64,000 bases of DNA from the NCBI GenBank assembly GCA_932294295.1, contig OW028573.1, positions 50,748,329 through 50,812,328 of the forward strand, given 5' to 3'. The DNA comes from Alitta virens. Lineage: Eukaryota > Annelida > Polychaeta > Phyllodocida > Nereididae. Position 1 is the first letter of the stretch, and each line of letters starts with the position of its first letter. A model generated the notes under the pieces. It saw only the letters and a program-made list of their open reading frames with translations, did no database searches and had not been told where the DNA came from. The translations under genes were made by a program, and so were the position numbers. Below are positions 48,807 through 62,300 of this stretch, one piece after another.

Positions 48807-50315
48807 TTCTTGAAATACGTCCAACCCCTCTGAGTAATTAGGTGGACATGTACCTTGATGATGAATTGAGAATCCAATCTTAACTACTGAATTTACGCAA
48901 TTTTACAAAGAGAATTTTAATTTATCTTGCATATATTTTACAGGAGAATTTTTTTTTTACTTGTACAGTCTATACATTCTATTTCAATTTGTGATAATTA
49001 TTTTTAATGTATATTGGTACTGCATCATGACTGAGATGCTGACAGTGCATGACAAAAATAATTATAAAAAAAAATTGTACACCCAAAAATTAAAGTTTTT
49101 AATTGCAAATATGTCTTTTTGTGAATCTTTCTATATAAACTGAATTTTTGCGGTTGAGTAGTCATGTGGTGACGACTTTCCAGCTGTCTTGACCTAGGCT
49201 GCAAATTGGAATCCTCTTTCCAAATCAATGAGATTGTGCGTAAAGTGCAGCCCTTTAAAGCAGGTTCTTGCAACACCTGAGAGTCCATTCATATTACACA
49301 TTTACCCAAAGGGAAAACATCCAGCTGGGATGTAGCTCACGAAGAGTGCCCGGGCACATAAGGCAACCCAGCACTACCTGGGTTAACTTCTGTGTATTTC
49401 TGAGCATGGTCAAGTGCCTGGCCCGTTTGGTCTCCGCATAATCGGAGGACAGTTTGATGCCAACCATTCTTCTACTGCAGAGATGGCCAGATTTCGTAAG
49501 GATTCTGTTGTAAGGCCAGGGACTGTCTACCCAAAATCGGGTCAAAGATCACATAAATTACACCTCCAAGAAGCCAGCAATGTGGTTGGTTGAGCAGTGA
49601 ATTGGTTCAAAAGTGAGCTTCCAGTAGATGCCCAGGTTACTGCGGTTCTAGGGCTGAGGATGACTTCAGAGAGGACAGTGGGAATTTCTATACACAGTAT
49701 CAGATGATTGGTCAGAAAGGTATTTAAATCTTCACAAATCAAAGACAAAAGCTATTGTTTGCGACTCAAATTGTAACCAATATACCAATGATGACAAATA
49801 CTTCAATTTCTAACTTATAAATTTATTCTGCGAAGCTCTCAAAAACACTCAAAAGGAAGCATTTAAATTTGAATTACTACATTAAATGACAGCACTATTA
49901 ATAACAGCATGCTGTTCACTTGGTCCTTTAACAATGCATGAAACTCCTGGATAAAGCTGCACCACACAAAATTACATAAACAACAGTGAAATATAAATTT
50001 CAAGCGCATGATAAACAATAAGGCAAACGTGCTCTTGCCCTGCATAAGCATCAAGTACCTAAATGTACAAAATAATATTCAAACCATACAATAATATCAA
50101 CAGTTTAATAATATCAATATATGAAATATTAAATGCATTATAGACAAACCTAATATGTTTATTTCTTCAAGATTAGTATTGTTAATTTATTTATGCTGAC
50201 TAATCACACTTATACAATATAGGTAAGCCTTGATTAAACAATGAAATGAAAGTACAAGTCATTGTATCACATTGAAATCCATATTTGGCAAGGATTTCCA
50301 AATATCATGATGGTA
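48807..50315. other. Convergent intergenic region between DNMT1 and RNF213-like
   Basis: Holds both 3' UTRs. No canonical AATAAA was seen close behind DNMT1 (an ATTAAA variant occurs near 49087). A patch at about 49300-49700 is less AT-rich but shows no protein I recognise. On the minus strand AATAAA lies at 50158-50163. Confidence 0.5.
50158..50163 (-). terminator. RNF213-like polyadenylation signal (AATAAA, minus)
   Basis: TTTATT on the plus strand, that is AATAAA on the minus strand, 153 nt past the stop codon of the RNF213-like gene. It is the first canonical hexamer I found downstream. Confidence 0.5.
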
Positions 50316-53300
50316 TCACATCTTAATAGACTTGTGGAATATGTATTTCCAAACACTGACACATTTGGAAGCCAGAATGGTGTCGCCTAAGCGTCGTTGA
50401 CTGATCACCGAGATTTCAGGAGGTTCATCTTTTTGTGAAATGTATTCTACCAAGACATCATCAAGTCTGAAAAGTAGAGGATTATTGCTTTAAAAGAAGT
50501 CAGAAGAGCCACGAGTGTAATGCCATTTGAGTTCAGTTGTTAAAGTGAAAGCAAGATTGCAGTGAAGACATGCGATAAAGTGGATATGATGGCCCTGGAA
50601 TTACGTTATCTTGAGTATCATTCCAATTGTGCAATTCAACTGACTCTCACTATAACTAAGTATACACATGTGCTCGGCTGAAAAGGGCTCTTCAGGGGTT
50701 AATTTTTCCTACCGAAGGGTCATTAAAACACGTTTTCCCTAGACATGGCCCTACTTTTCTTGCAATGAAATTCTTAGAGATGGTATCCTGTTTTAGACTA
50801 TGTCTGGTATGGCTGATCCTGGTGCCTATAAAACTCCTGGGTTGAGGATGAAATCTAAATAATAATAATTATATATATCAAACTAGAGCCTTGCGGTGCT
50901 GAATCCAGAAGGTGCTTATATTGTTCATGTAGTGGATTGGTAGAGTGTTAGTGCTAGAGTACTACCAAATGGGGCTATATTAATTATAACAATGACTAAG
51001 AGTTAATCACTCAATGCAATGTGTGAATGAGTGCAACATTCTCAGCTCCTTGGCAGTGGCTCTCAACAAAGCTCAAGTGCAATTAAACATTTATACATGT
51101 CACTAGTAATTGCATTTCTGGACAGGTCTGAAAAAGGTGGGATCCAATTAGCGGTGTTTCCCGCCATTTTTGCCGCTTGAACCTAGTTCTTAAATTCGCC
51201 ACTGAGGTGGGTTGCATACAAGGGCAAGAGCCACAAAAACAGCGAAATGCCGCGAAAATAGCGCTAATTAAGCATTTTTTAGCAAACTACTGATATCTTT
51301 CTAAAAAACTAACAAAACGAGCCGAATATTTTTAATATATATATTATAAAGTATACTGAGCCCTATGTGACACTGTTCAGCTTGATATCCACTGAGGCTA
51401 TTCATTTGAAAATTTTCCTGAATGTTCCACTCTCTCACATCTCATCCTCTGAACATTGCTTTGCAACCTTCTGGATAATAAATTGATACTTTTCTGGGGT
51501 TTTTTATTTTAATGAATTTGTATTAATGCGGGATTAAGCAAAGACGAATTTTCCCAAGACAAGGGTCCTTTTTTTCAGGCCCAAAAATCTCTATCACTGG
51601 GTATGGGTTAGAGAGTCTCAGCCAAGCACCCCCGTACATTTTTAAGGTGAGACAAGTTCAGTATGCACTCAGGAGGGAGTTAAGACTATTTTCCTATTGT
51701 TCTGAGAGGGATATAACCAACAAAAGTGTTAGTTAGGTGGAGTAAAATCCCCAAATCAATTTGCTTACCTGTGCTTCCAGTTGGGCACTTGTTCATCACC
51801 ACTCCTCTCTTCTGGTTTGGTGATCTGCATCAAAATGCATTCGTGCAGTTCAGCAAGGAACAGGTCCGTATTCAGGTGAGGTAACAGGCCATCCAGATAC
51901 GTCTTTTCAATATCAGTTAATTCTTCAGTATACGTGTTCCGAACTCTCTCAAAGGGGTCCTGCAAGAGAAACACATTCATGTTTAAATAAAATATTGCAG
52001 GTAGTTTTCAAGTCAATGTGCTTCGTTTATTCAAAATCAGCTACTTAAATTACCATGCTACTTTTAAACTTACCTGAGCAGTTTTACTCAAAACTTTAGC
52101 ACTTTCATGATTCAGCAGTAACCACAGCGCTTTCACATGACGCAATTCACATGCTTGTTGAGCCTGTTAAAAAATTTACAACATATTAGCACCTAAGTAA
52201 TGACATACAAGAAACATTTTCATTTGTACAGTTAGGGAGTAAAGATAGAAATATTCTTACTTTTGGTGGGAAGTAAGAGGTATTCAAGCCCAGAGTTTCA
52301 GACAAGAACCGAATGAGCATTAGGTCCTTGGGTTGGTTACGGAAAGACATCAAGAAGCCAAGAGCTATGTCAAGATTGAGCAGGCATTCTGTAATATCAG
52401 AGAGGTGACGAAGTTCATCTTGTATCTGGCGCACGACACTTCCAGCGAGATATTCCTGAAATAAGACACATATAATTTGACAATGTGCTGTTTCACAACC
52501 CATACAGAACTTATTTCAAAATATTACAATTTACAATATTTTATATGTCATATACTTCAATTATGCATTTCTTTCATATTTGTAACTTCCAACTTTCTAA
52601 GCTGCCAAATAAAAATATCAGTATCAGTACCAGAACTACATAGAATATGTGCAGCTTTGAGTGTCAAAAGTACATGATAACCGTACCTGATGGACGATGT
52701 CATTCAAATTTGTTAATTTTGTGGCATTGGTGAGATCTTCCCTGAAGAGGACCTGCTCAACCTGAAAAGATTAATAGTATTCTTCTACCACCAATCAACA
52801 AGCCAAATGCAGGAATTCTTCATATATTTATAGTGGCATGGCATTGGCATACCTTGATTTCAATGAGGGGTATGCCTCTCAACAGACGTTCTTCCAAGTG
52901 TCTCTGTAGTGCCGGGAAATTGTAGGCGATTTGCAAAGTCTTTCCGACTTCAAGGGAATAATCACAGTGAGCAAGGAAAATGGGCAGCAGGTCTTTCTCT
53001 GGGTGGAAGTAGATCAGATTGGAGGGGAAAACTTCTTCCATGCTCACCACACCCTCTTCCACGCTGCAATTAATTCAGCAATCATAAATTTGAAACTTTT
53101 ATGATCATCTCACCCCCAAAAAAAACTGCAATAAATGCATTACACTGAACTCACTTAACACCGGGCAAGGTTCTCAAGAAGTCATTTTGCAGTCCGGCCA
53201 AGTAATGAATGAGGCCAACAGCACAAAGTCCTAGGCCCTCGGTGGCAGGCAGAAGAGTGGCTATCACAGTCTTTTCCTTTCGAATGGGTTCACTGGTGTA

Positions 53301-56300
53301 TTCTTTGGGGACACTCCATCCACCAAAAACTGAAAATGTAAATGGTCAACAAAACTTATTATTACACATGTCAGCAATCAATGACACTGCTGAGCCACAA
53401 AATTGCGGCCGATCTGGAAAGGAAATCTCACAACAAATCAACATCATGTGAAAAGTCTATATATTCCATAGTCAAAGATGCAACATTAAACAAGTTGTAG
53501 CACTGATGATTACCATAAGATGGCAAGAAAGGGCGCACAATTTCCCAAGCAGCAGCAAAGTCATCAATGTAAGAGTTATAGGTCTCTCTTTGGATCCGGT
53601 CACCAACATTTTTCAAGTATCGATCCAGGGTCAGTCTATTTGCTTCATGGTAGTACAGAACCCTGTGGTTCTCCCTCACCAGGCCACGCACCAGTCGAGT
53701 TATATTTGGCAGGTATCGAATGGCACTCAGCTGATCATGCTGCAATCAAAATAAGGGGACAAAGTTAATAACTAGAAAATATTCACGGATAATTTCGCCA
53801 TTGTGGATAGTACTCATGCACTACCTGGCAAGCAACTCAAATATCATTTATATATATAACCTTGACCTTAGTCATTTTCATTTTACCCCACAAAGATCTC
53901 ACCTTATCTAAGAAATTGTTAAGGACATCACAGTTATCAGGATCAGCTTTTTCAGGTTCCGCATTGTTGCGTTTCTTCTTTTTTGCTTGCTCCTTTTGTT
54001 CTTTCCGTTGACTGCGGTACTCATCCAGCTTACTCAAGACGTCCTCCAGACAAATGCGAGTCTTGTATCGCCACAAACTGTCCAGCTTGAACACATCCTT
54101 GAAATTCAGCTTCTTTGAGACGTCTACATCCTCATCTTCCTCTTCAACTTCATCACTAGCTTCATCCTCATCCACCACTGGATCACCATCCTCACCTTCT
54201 TGTTCATATAGCCTCTTTAGATATTTGTTTTCGCCTGAAAGCCACACAATATTAAGATGCACAGTGGCCATTATAGACAGACAATTGTCCTGCACTTCAT
54301 CACTATGATGCATGACTGTGACTGTTACAGTGTGACAGATATATTTCAATTGTCTAAGGCAGATGACATGATGACATGCTGAGGTGTTATCAAGCACAGT
54401 AGCCTGCATTTAAATTTCTTAGTCACATTTCAATTATTAGATTCGCCAGCTGACACTTGTACTATGTGCTATACTTATAAAAGAAAAAGTGGCACACTCC
54501 AACTGAGACTGAAAGAACGTTCTGCAGCCTAGCCAATGAGTGGCCTTCTCCTGGGCACCTGAACGTCCCAAGTTTTTGAGGAGTGCCCTACCTTCTTATT
54601 TTTCAGTATTCTGCGTATTTAAATTAATAAATTTGTTGTCATTTGCAAATAGTTAATTTCGAATTTAAGCTGATTCTGTGACCACAGGCGTTAGATGTCA
54701 ACGTGAATAAGTATCTGAGATTAGGTGCAACTATCTTCAGTATCTTGAGCTTATCACTTACCAGACAATATAGCCGTAGCTTGCTGCAGTTCGTCATTGT
54801 AGCTCTAGAAAACAAAATTAATAATCAGCATATTCATCCAAAACCAAAATAAATAATTTTGGGCATAACTCAACAGCATAAGAATAGGTTAACTTACATT
54901 CAAGACAGGATTAAGGTAGGTGCTAGCAAATGTTTCTTCCCACTTTTCTCTGCTTGATTTGTCTTTAAGACTGAAATGGGCTCTAATTCCATCTACAAAC
55001 ATTAAAAACAGCTTTAAAAACAGGGTTACAACATCATGTTCATACCAACGGGAGTGGATAAAGGAGAAAACCCTAGTGTCAAACAATGACTGTTGTACAA
55101 CTGACCTGTTGAAGCAATAGACTTGAGCAGAATGTGCATCAGCTGGAACACATCATCACGACTTTTGTTGATGCATCTGCACAAGATATCGAGGTCAAAG
55201 ACGAGATGGTCCCAGAGGAATGTATTGACAGACCCAGTTTGTCGTTTGATCATACCATCAACATCCTGTAAAAAATGATTTATTAACAACTATTTTTCTG
55301 CTCCCAGAAACATAACCATAGATGACAACTTTACAGGGTGTCTGCAACTTCCTTGTAAGGGCTGTCCCATTTAAAAGTGTGGTAGGGGTGGACCCCTCCC
55401 ACTTTTGGTTTTTTGAAGACTTTTTTTTTATAATATTAAGATATTACGAAAATACTGGTCAACCACCCCCTCCCCCTCTTTTTCTCTTTTTGAGAACTCC
55501 CCCTCTCCCTCCTCAACGTTTTTCAAATTCTTCCTGTCGGCCCCCACCACCCACTTTTAAATGGAAATTGAACAAATTAATAGTTTTTGCAAATTTTGGA
55601 ATCAATACATAAGACTATGAAAATTAACTTATGTACACAATTATTACATCTGAGGCTTCTCCATGTGATCATAATGGAGCATGATTAATTTTTGTTATAC
55701 AGTTTCTTACTTGAAAAATTAATTGAAGCCACAAATTCTAATTTTTTAAGACTTTTTTAAGTTCTTGAATACGAGAAACTGGATTTAAGACATCAAGACT
55801 ATTTAAGGATGTGCAGCCACCCCGCTTTTTGTTTTCAGATCAGGACTGACACACTACTGCACCTTCATGCATTCAAAACTATATTATACTATAAACTATA
55901 TTGTAGAGATACATTTTTAGGGTTTCATGATCAATAATGACAGATAATTTTATATAATAAGTATATTTAAGGAAAATATGAAAATGTGGTACTCTTTCAA
56001 AAACTCATATCAATGACTCTTTGACCATTACATCAGTAACATTTTGCCAATGATATATCTAGATTATAGTACTTTCACTTTTAAGCTTCATTTTGTCATT
56101 TGTTTCATCCTTCTTCTTTTTTTTTTATAATAATGGAAAATCTGCAAAAAACTGCTAAAAACTGTGATGCTTCCTTCAAATTCCTTAGCATCCCATACTT
56201 AGCAATGACAGCCAAAAATGTTGTACAATTCATGTGCATACAATTAAATATTTGATCATAGTATTGCCATACTTAACCGATTCAACAGTTTTTGTTTATA

Positions 56301-59300
56301 ATTTGCAATTTCATAATAATTAGTTGCATAATAATCTATATTACTTTCACTTGAATAAATACTAATTCAAATGCCATCGATTTAATGCAAATCAGCAACC
56401 CAACAATTCAGTAACTGAACGAAATATGGCAATTGATAATATATAGTTGCTTCAGTTGCCAGGTAAATGTAAACAAACAGCGCTTTTGCTTAGGATCATT
56501 ACCATAGCCCATATATGACTATTTGGACATATAAATGATAATCTTAGTTGTAGATTAGTTAAGGGAACATGCTATTGTGTTGATAATTCTAGCGAACTCA
56601 ATACTCCTTATTGTGCATAAAATCTTTGAAACAGAACAATTACATGGCAGGAAAAGGATAGACAATACTTTTTATGCTCACTTGGCTTTACCCTGAACAG
56701 AATGGCTTGCTGTTAATAAGTAAGATATTTGTAAGACATTATAACCCACAAAAACACTATTATTTCACACTTAACAGAATATAATTAACAATGAAAAAAT
56801 TCAAGAGTTAAAAAAATAGGACATGTTGGACTCTAATTAGCATTGCGTAACAGGCTATGTAGGCCAAGTGGCAATTGTTTCGGTTCATCGCACACACTAT
56901 ATATGAAAACTCAAGAAATAATATTTTTCCAAATTTTATAAAACATAGCCAAGATATATCAGTGTGGCTATCACAAGGCACCACTAGGCCATATTGAGTG
57001 TTACTGTATAAAATTTCATTAGAGTAAGTGCATTAGTGTTAGTTCAGCTCCAGAAACGAAAGTGTGTGTTAAGAGTTCTGCTCTCGAAATAAAAGTGTAA
57101 CGCCCGCCTCCTGCCTGTTGGACGAAAACTTAACAATTTTAATGATGCCTGTGTGCTATACATGTGGGATTCGCTGAGGGTTTAGCTGCAGCGCAGCCTA
57201 TGTTTTGATGATTAATCAGAATTAGGAGAAGTAATACTGTAAAATTTTGCAGCATTTTACATGCAACACACCTGGGGATTATGGTTTGCCCCAGCATACA
57301 TTGCAAGATGAACGAAGAAACGAATGACGCTCATTGTGATCCTGTTCAGTTTTCGTTCCGGGTATGGGTTTTTGGTTCGTAAGTCTGCTGGTCCCAAACA
57401 ATGTCCTGTCTCAGTCGTATCTCGTCTGAAACATAAAATTATTATTAGTGCTGACATGACTTCTTGGGAATAAAGAGCAACAACAATCAAAATATGTGAT
57501 CTAGTCATAACGCTCACATTTCATCTTTCTTGACATTCGTGACACCAGGCTGAGGTTTGTTGTAGGACTGACCTCCAATTGGAGCTTTGCAAGTTGGGCA
57601 CAAAGAGTTATGGTCAGTCAGATGACCACACTGTAACGAAACAACAGCACATTAAAAAACCAGATCAACTTTGATGCAGAACCCAAACAAGACAATTTAA
57701 ATAAAATAGCTTACGTTGTTGACCATGAAGATATGCTGATTCTGACATCCTGAAACAAAAATGCAAGAAAATGCTCATTATCCAACCACAGCCATCACAC
57801 CCATCAAAAATCTAGACAGTAAGTAGATTTCTGATAGATTTCTAATGCATTTATGGATTGTGGCACTTACGATAGACCCCAAAATTTCCATGGCTATCCC
57901 AGCCGCCTTTCAGTTCTTTGGCCATGGTTTCAAAGATCTCCACTAAGTCATCCTGTGGCATTGTTGGTAAGAGGACACCCTACAAAAAACCAAAGAGACG
58001 GTAAAATTGAGCATACTCCAGTTGAACAATCACAACAGATTTACATGTGTGGCTGTTTCAAGATACCTGCATGTTCCGGGGTGTTTCAATGATGACCTTA
58101 AAAGGGTTGGTCAGGCTGTTTTCAGGTACATTTGTGAAAACAATGATGAAGTGAGTGATTAAGGCAGCGAGTGACTGCTCTGTGATATCACGTTGCGGAT
58201 GGATTGTAAGCTGTTTTCCGTAATTTCCAAGTTTATTTCCTAGCAAACCCTTCACCATATCGCTGTTGGGGTCAGTATCGCACTTAGCGAGGCATTTCAT
58301 CAATGTGGAATTCTGAAATATTGACAAAGATGCTTTTCATTTCACCTAACAAGCAATTTACAAAATACATTAACAGAAATAGATAGCTGTGATAAGTATC
58401 GTTCCTTGGACAAACCTGCACGTTCTGGTCATCCAGAATGTTATCAGCAACTGACAAGGTCACATCAACATACAAGGCCACCATCAACAGGCTTTTCCGA
58501 TTCTTCTTCGGTAAATTCTGCAATTATAAGTTGAAGATATTTTTAATTTAAACAGTAAGAATGATGGACCATTGGTGTACAATGTACTGGAAATTTTACA
58601 ATTACTTGCCTTGTAGGTGTTGACAAGTGTGCGATCATCATTTGCACGACATGCTTGTCGAATTCCAACCTTCAATTTTTCAAAAGGATCCCCATAAATG
58701 CTGAGAACGTGAGGCTGGTTGAAGTCCTACAATATAATTGGCACCTCATTAAGTATTATGCAACAGCAGGTTACAAAGATAACGTTGATTCAAAGCAACA
58801 TGAATGTAGCATAGATATATCAAACCTTCGCAGATATAGCTGGTGGTAAAATCCAGACGAGGTCTCTGTGGTTCTTCAGCATCTCCACCACATAATCCAG
58901 GCCTGACTGACGCACTAGTTGACGCAAAAGATACCACCTAGAAACAGATAATGGGCTTCAGTCAATTCATACTTTCTTGGGGCATCTATTTTCACTTTTC
59001 TTGTAAGACCCTTCAGTCAAAGTCATTGAACATGCCTGTTGTATACATAAGATATCTCATATCTCGCAAATATTAAACTAGGCAAATTATCCCTTGACAC
59101 ACTAACCTTGCGTAATCTGTCCTCTCATGGGAACAGACATTCTCAGCACTTTTCAGCAGGTTTCGCAGTCTGTCACGAGAAGTGTCCTTCTTCAGGATAA
59201 ATGAACGGTACAGATAGCCACTCAGCTTGTCCAAGCAAAACCTGAGCTTCCCAACAGCTCCAATGGAGGCCATGGACAGACCAGGATTATCCAGCTCATC

Positions 59301-62300
59301 CTCAGCTTCCTCAAAATAACCTCGCACTCTCTCCATCTCGTTGACACTCCCAGGCACAATTTGTGTCACTCGGTGATAGAAGGTGTCCTGCGGATGGAAA
59401 TAATAAGCACAGAATATTATGTTGATAGCTAAAAATTTGTCATGATGGACACAAAATTAAGCATTGGTGAAAAGATCTCAAGAAATGATTTACCTGGAAG
59501 GAGTGGACAAACAGCAGGCAAAGTTGCAGCAGCTGTTCCTCATCATTTCCCAGAAAACGTTTCGCTTGATTAAAGTAGCGATCCATATACTCCTCTACAC
59601 GATCAATTCTACAAATAAAATTTATATCTTTAAGTTACATGACAACATAAGTGACAGCTCCTTCAACTACAATGTATTTTTTAAATTAATTCTATGCATT
59701 ATACATTTCCCTCCACTGTAGATACTGCTGTTGACATGCATTTTTAGTAAACAAACCTTGCTCTCAGCAACAACTGCAACAGTAGGGACCGTACAACTGG
59801 AGTTGGATCTATACAGTCATCTAGGACGGTCAGCTTCTTTGTTCTCCTTGCCACACGTTCATCAGCCTGCTCTTCAGCTTCACGCAACTTGGACTCTCGG
59901 GTGACACAGCTCAGCAGCATCTCCACGACTTCTTCATCGACTGGCTCATGCCCAACAAACACCAATTGAGCGATGAGTTCAATGAAGAATGTGTTACAGC
60001 GTTGTTTGTACCTATTGTGGGCCTCAATAGCTTCCCTGGAAAATGAAGTACAGCATGCATTTCATGGTAGAGAGGTATACGATGAGACACAAATCTGAAT
60101 AGTTGCAAGAATATAATGAATTATTATGGGAGGATTTTGGATCATCTCTTTTGTTACTGTGTACCTTCCTGGCGCTACTGCTGGCCGCATGTGATCTTAA
60201 TATTTAGCTTTTAGTAATGCAGAATACATGATTGGCACTAATCCTCCTTCACATGCTACATTAGTGGTGCAAATGCACCTCTTCATGAGGTCTTTACGAC
60301 ATCATGCATCATATATTACTGTTAATCTGATGATATATAGACTAAAGGTGAACATGACTTTAGTATAGTGTATACACACTAGTTGAACAACACCTTAATC
60401 TTCAAATATCAACATTAATAAGTCTTACTTCTTCTCAGGAATGACAACGATCTTGAAATTTTTCGGCAGTTTCTTCTTGCAAGTGGGACACACCTTAGGG
60501 TCATCAAACTCGTTCATATCATCCAAGCAAGGTTTGCAGAAAATGTGTTCACAAGGAAGTTGCACAGGTTCCTTCATGGCATCTTTACACACTCCACAGC
60601 TCTCCTTGATTCTACAATCATGCAAAACCAACATTTCAATTCCATTCAAGATCACAAAATACCGCAAAAAGATCACAAAATACAGCAAAAACAATAGATT
60701 ATATTCGCACCTCCGCCATAAGCACATGACCTCTGTTTCAATGCATTTGACCATTAGACATAATACTCAAAAAACAATTGTGATGATGTCAGAATGACCA
60801 TTGTGGACAATGGTCAGAATTGTGATGTCATACTGGTCAAACGCACTAAAATGAGGTCATATGTGCAAATGGCTGAGATGTGAATAGTCTATACAGCAGT
60901 AACAGAAACACAACAGATACGGAAAAAGAAAAGTGAACAAATCTGAAGCGATTAAACATCTCACTTCAAATATATTTTGCTGGCTTGATCGTTACACAGT
61001 TTCATGATCTTCTTTACTTGTTCCATCGTTTCCTTTTTATGGAAGTCAGACTCGCCACGCAAAAACTGAAACAACAGTCAATGGAAGCTTCAATCATCGC
61101 ACACAATTACATCGTATTTAAAAACAGAAGTTACAATGAAACTTAGTTCACTGTATTCACTAGTCATCAGTGGAAATGTACTCACCGACCAGACTGGGAT
61201 CTTGGCCTTCATCATTGGGTCATCTCTGATCTGAGGTGATTGCACATGTTTGTAGAACAGGTAGGCAGCTTTCACTTTATCCCTCTCGCATCTGAAACAA
61301 TACATCAACATTACATTGGAAAATTAACAATGACATGAATCAGTTCATCGACATTTGTGTGCAGCACTTTATTGTAGAGTGAAGTTTAGCAATGAAAACA
61401 AACTGTAAACTGATTTCATAATAACATCTGAATGATCTGAATACAAGCTGCTATTCACTCACTCTTACATTTCATATTTCACAACAACCAACTTTAACAG
61501 CAAAGATGCATACCATTCTGTCCAAGACAAACAGACAGCTATTATTCACCTGAGTTTGTGATGGTAAGTTCTGCAATCAGGGCCAAACTCTTCATGAGAC
61601 TGTCGCAACTGTTCGATTATACGTCCAAGTACAGGCATCATCAGTTCCACTTTCATCAGCCACGCCTGTCGCATTTCTGGATCAGCACCAACTTCCTTTG
61701 AGTCTGGTTTCAGCTGATGGATGCACGCCTCCACACAAAGCATGTCCTGCGTCTGTCACAACCAAAATGATACTTGATCATATTCAAGATTTCAAAGATT
61801 ATTTCTACCTTTCTCTCTCCAAAGAAATTCTACCATCCAATCATTATATCAACTTTATTTTAAACATTCATAATCACCATAGTACCTTTCTTCAATTATC
61901 TCATCAATGATCACAGAAAAAGGACACGTTAAATAGAGACAAGATCACAGAAAAAGGCCACGTTAAATAGAGAAATCATAGCAAGTAATGAAGTCTATTC
62001 GTACCATTTCTGTCGTCTTCACAAGAGGATGTTCCTCGTTTTCTTGCATCACCTTCTCCACTTTGCAAATTCCCTCGGGAAACACATTCAATAGTTGAGA
62101 AATGTTCTGGATTCTGTTAGAAATCTTTCCAAAAGCTGTGTGAATATCTGTCAGTTTCATCTCTTCTCCACCATCCTTTTCATTCTTGCAAGTTGTGATG
62201 ATCATATCCTTGACAAGCTACAACATAAATACACAACCCACCACTGTTTACAAGTTGTACACCGAAGCATGGAGTCACTAGAGAAGGAGGAAAAGCTCTG

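Noticed and set aside
49294..49748. Less AT-rich patch with two adjacent minus-strand frames between DNMT1 and RNF213-like
   Set aside because: I tried reading it as a kelch, WD or transposase remnant in all minus frames, but no motif held.
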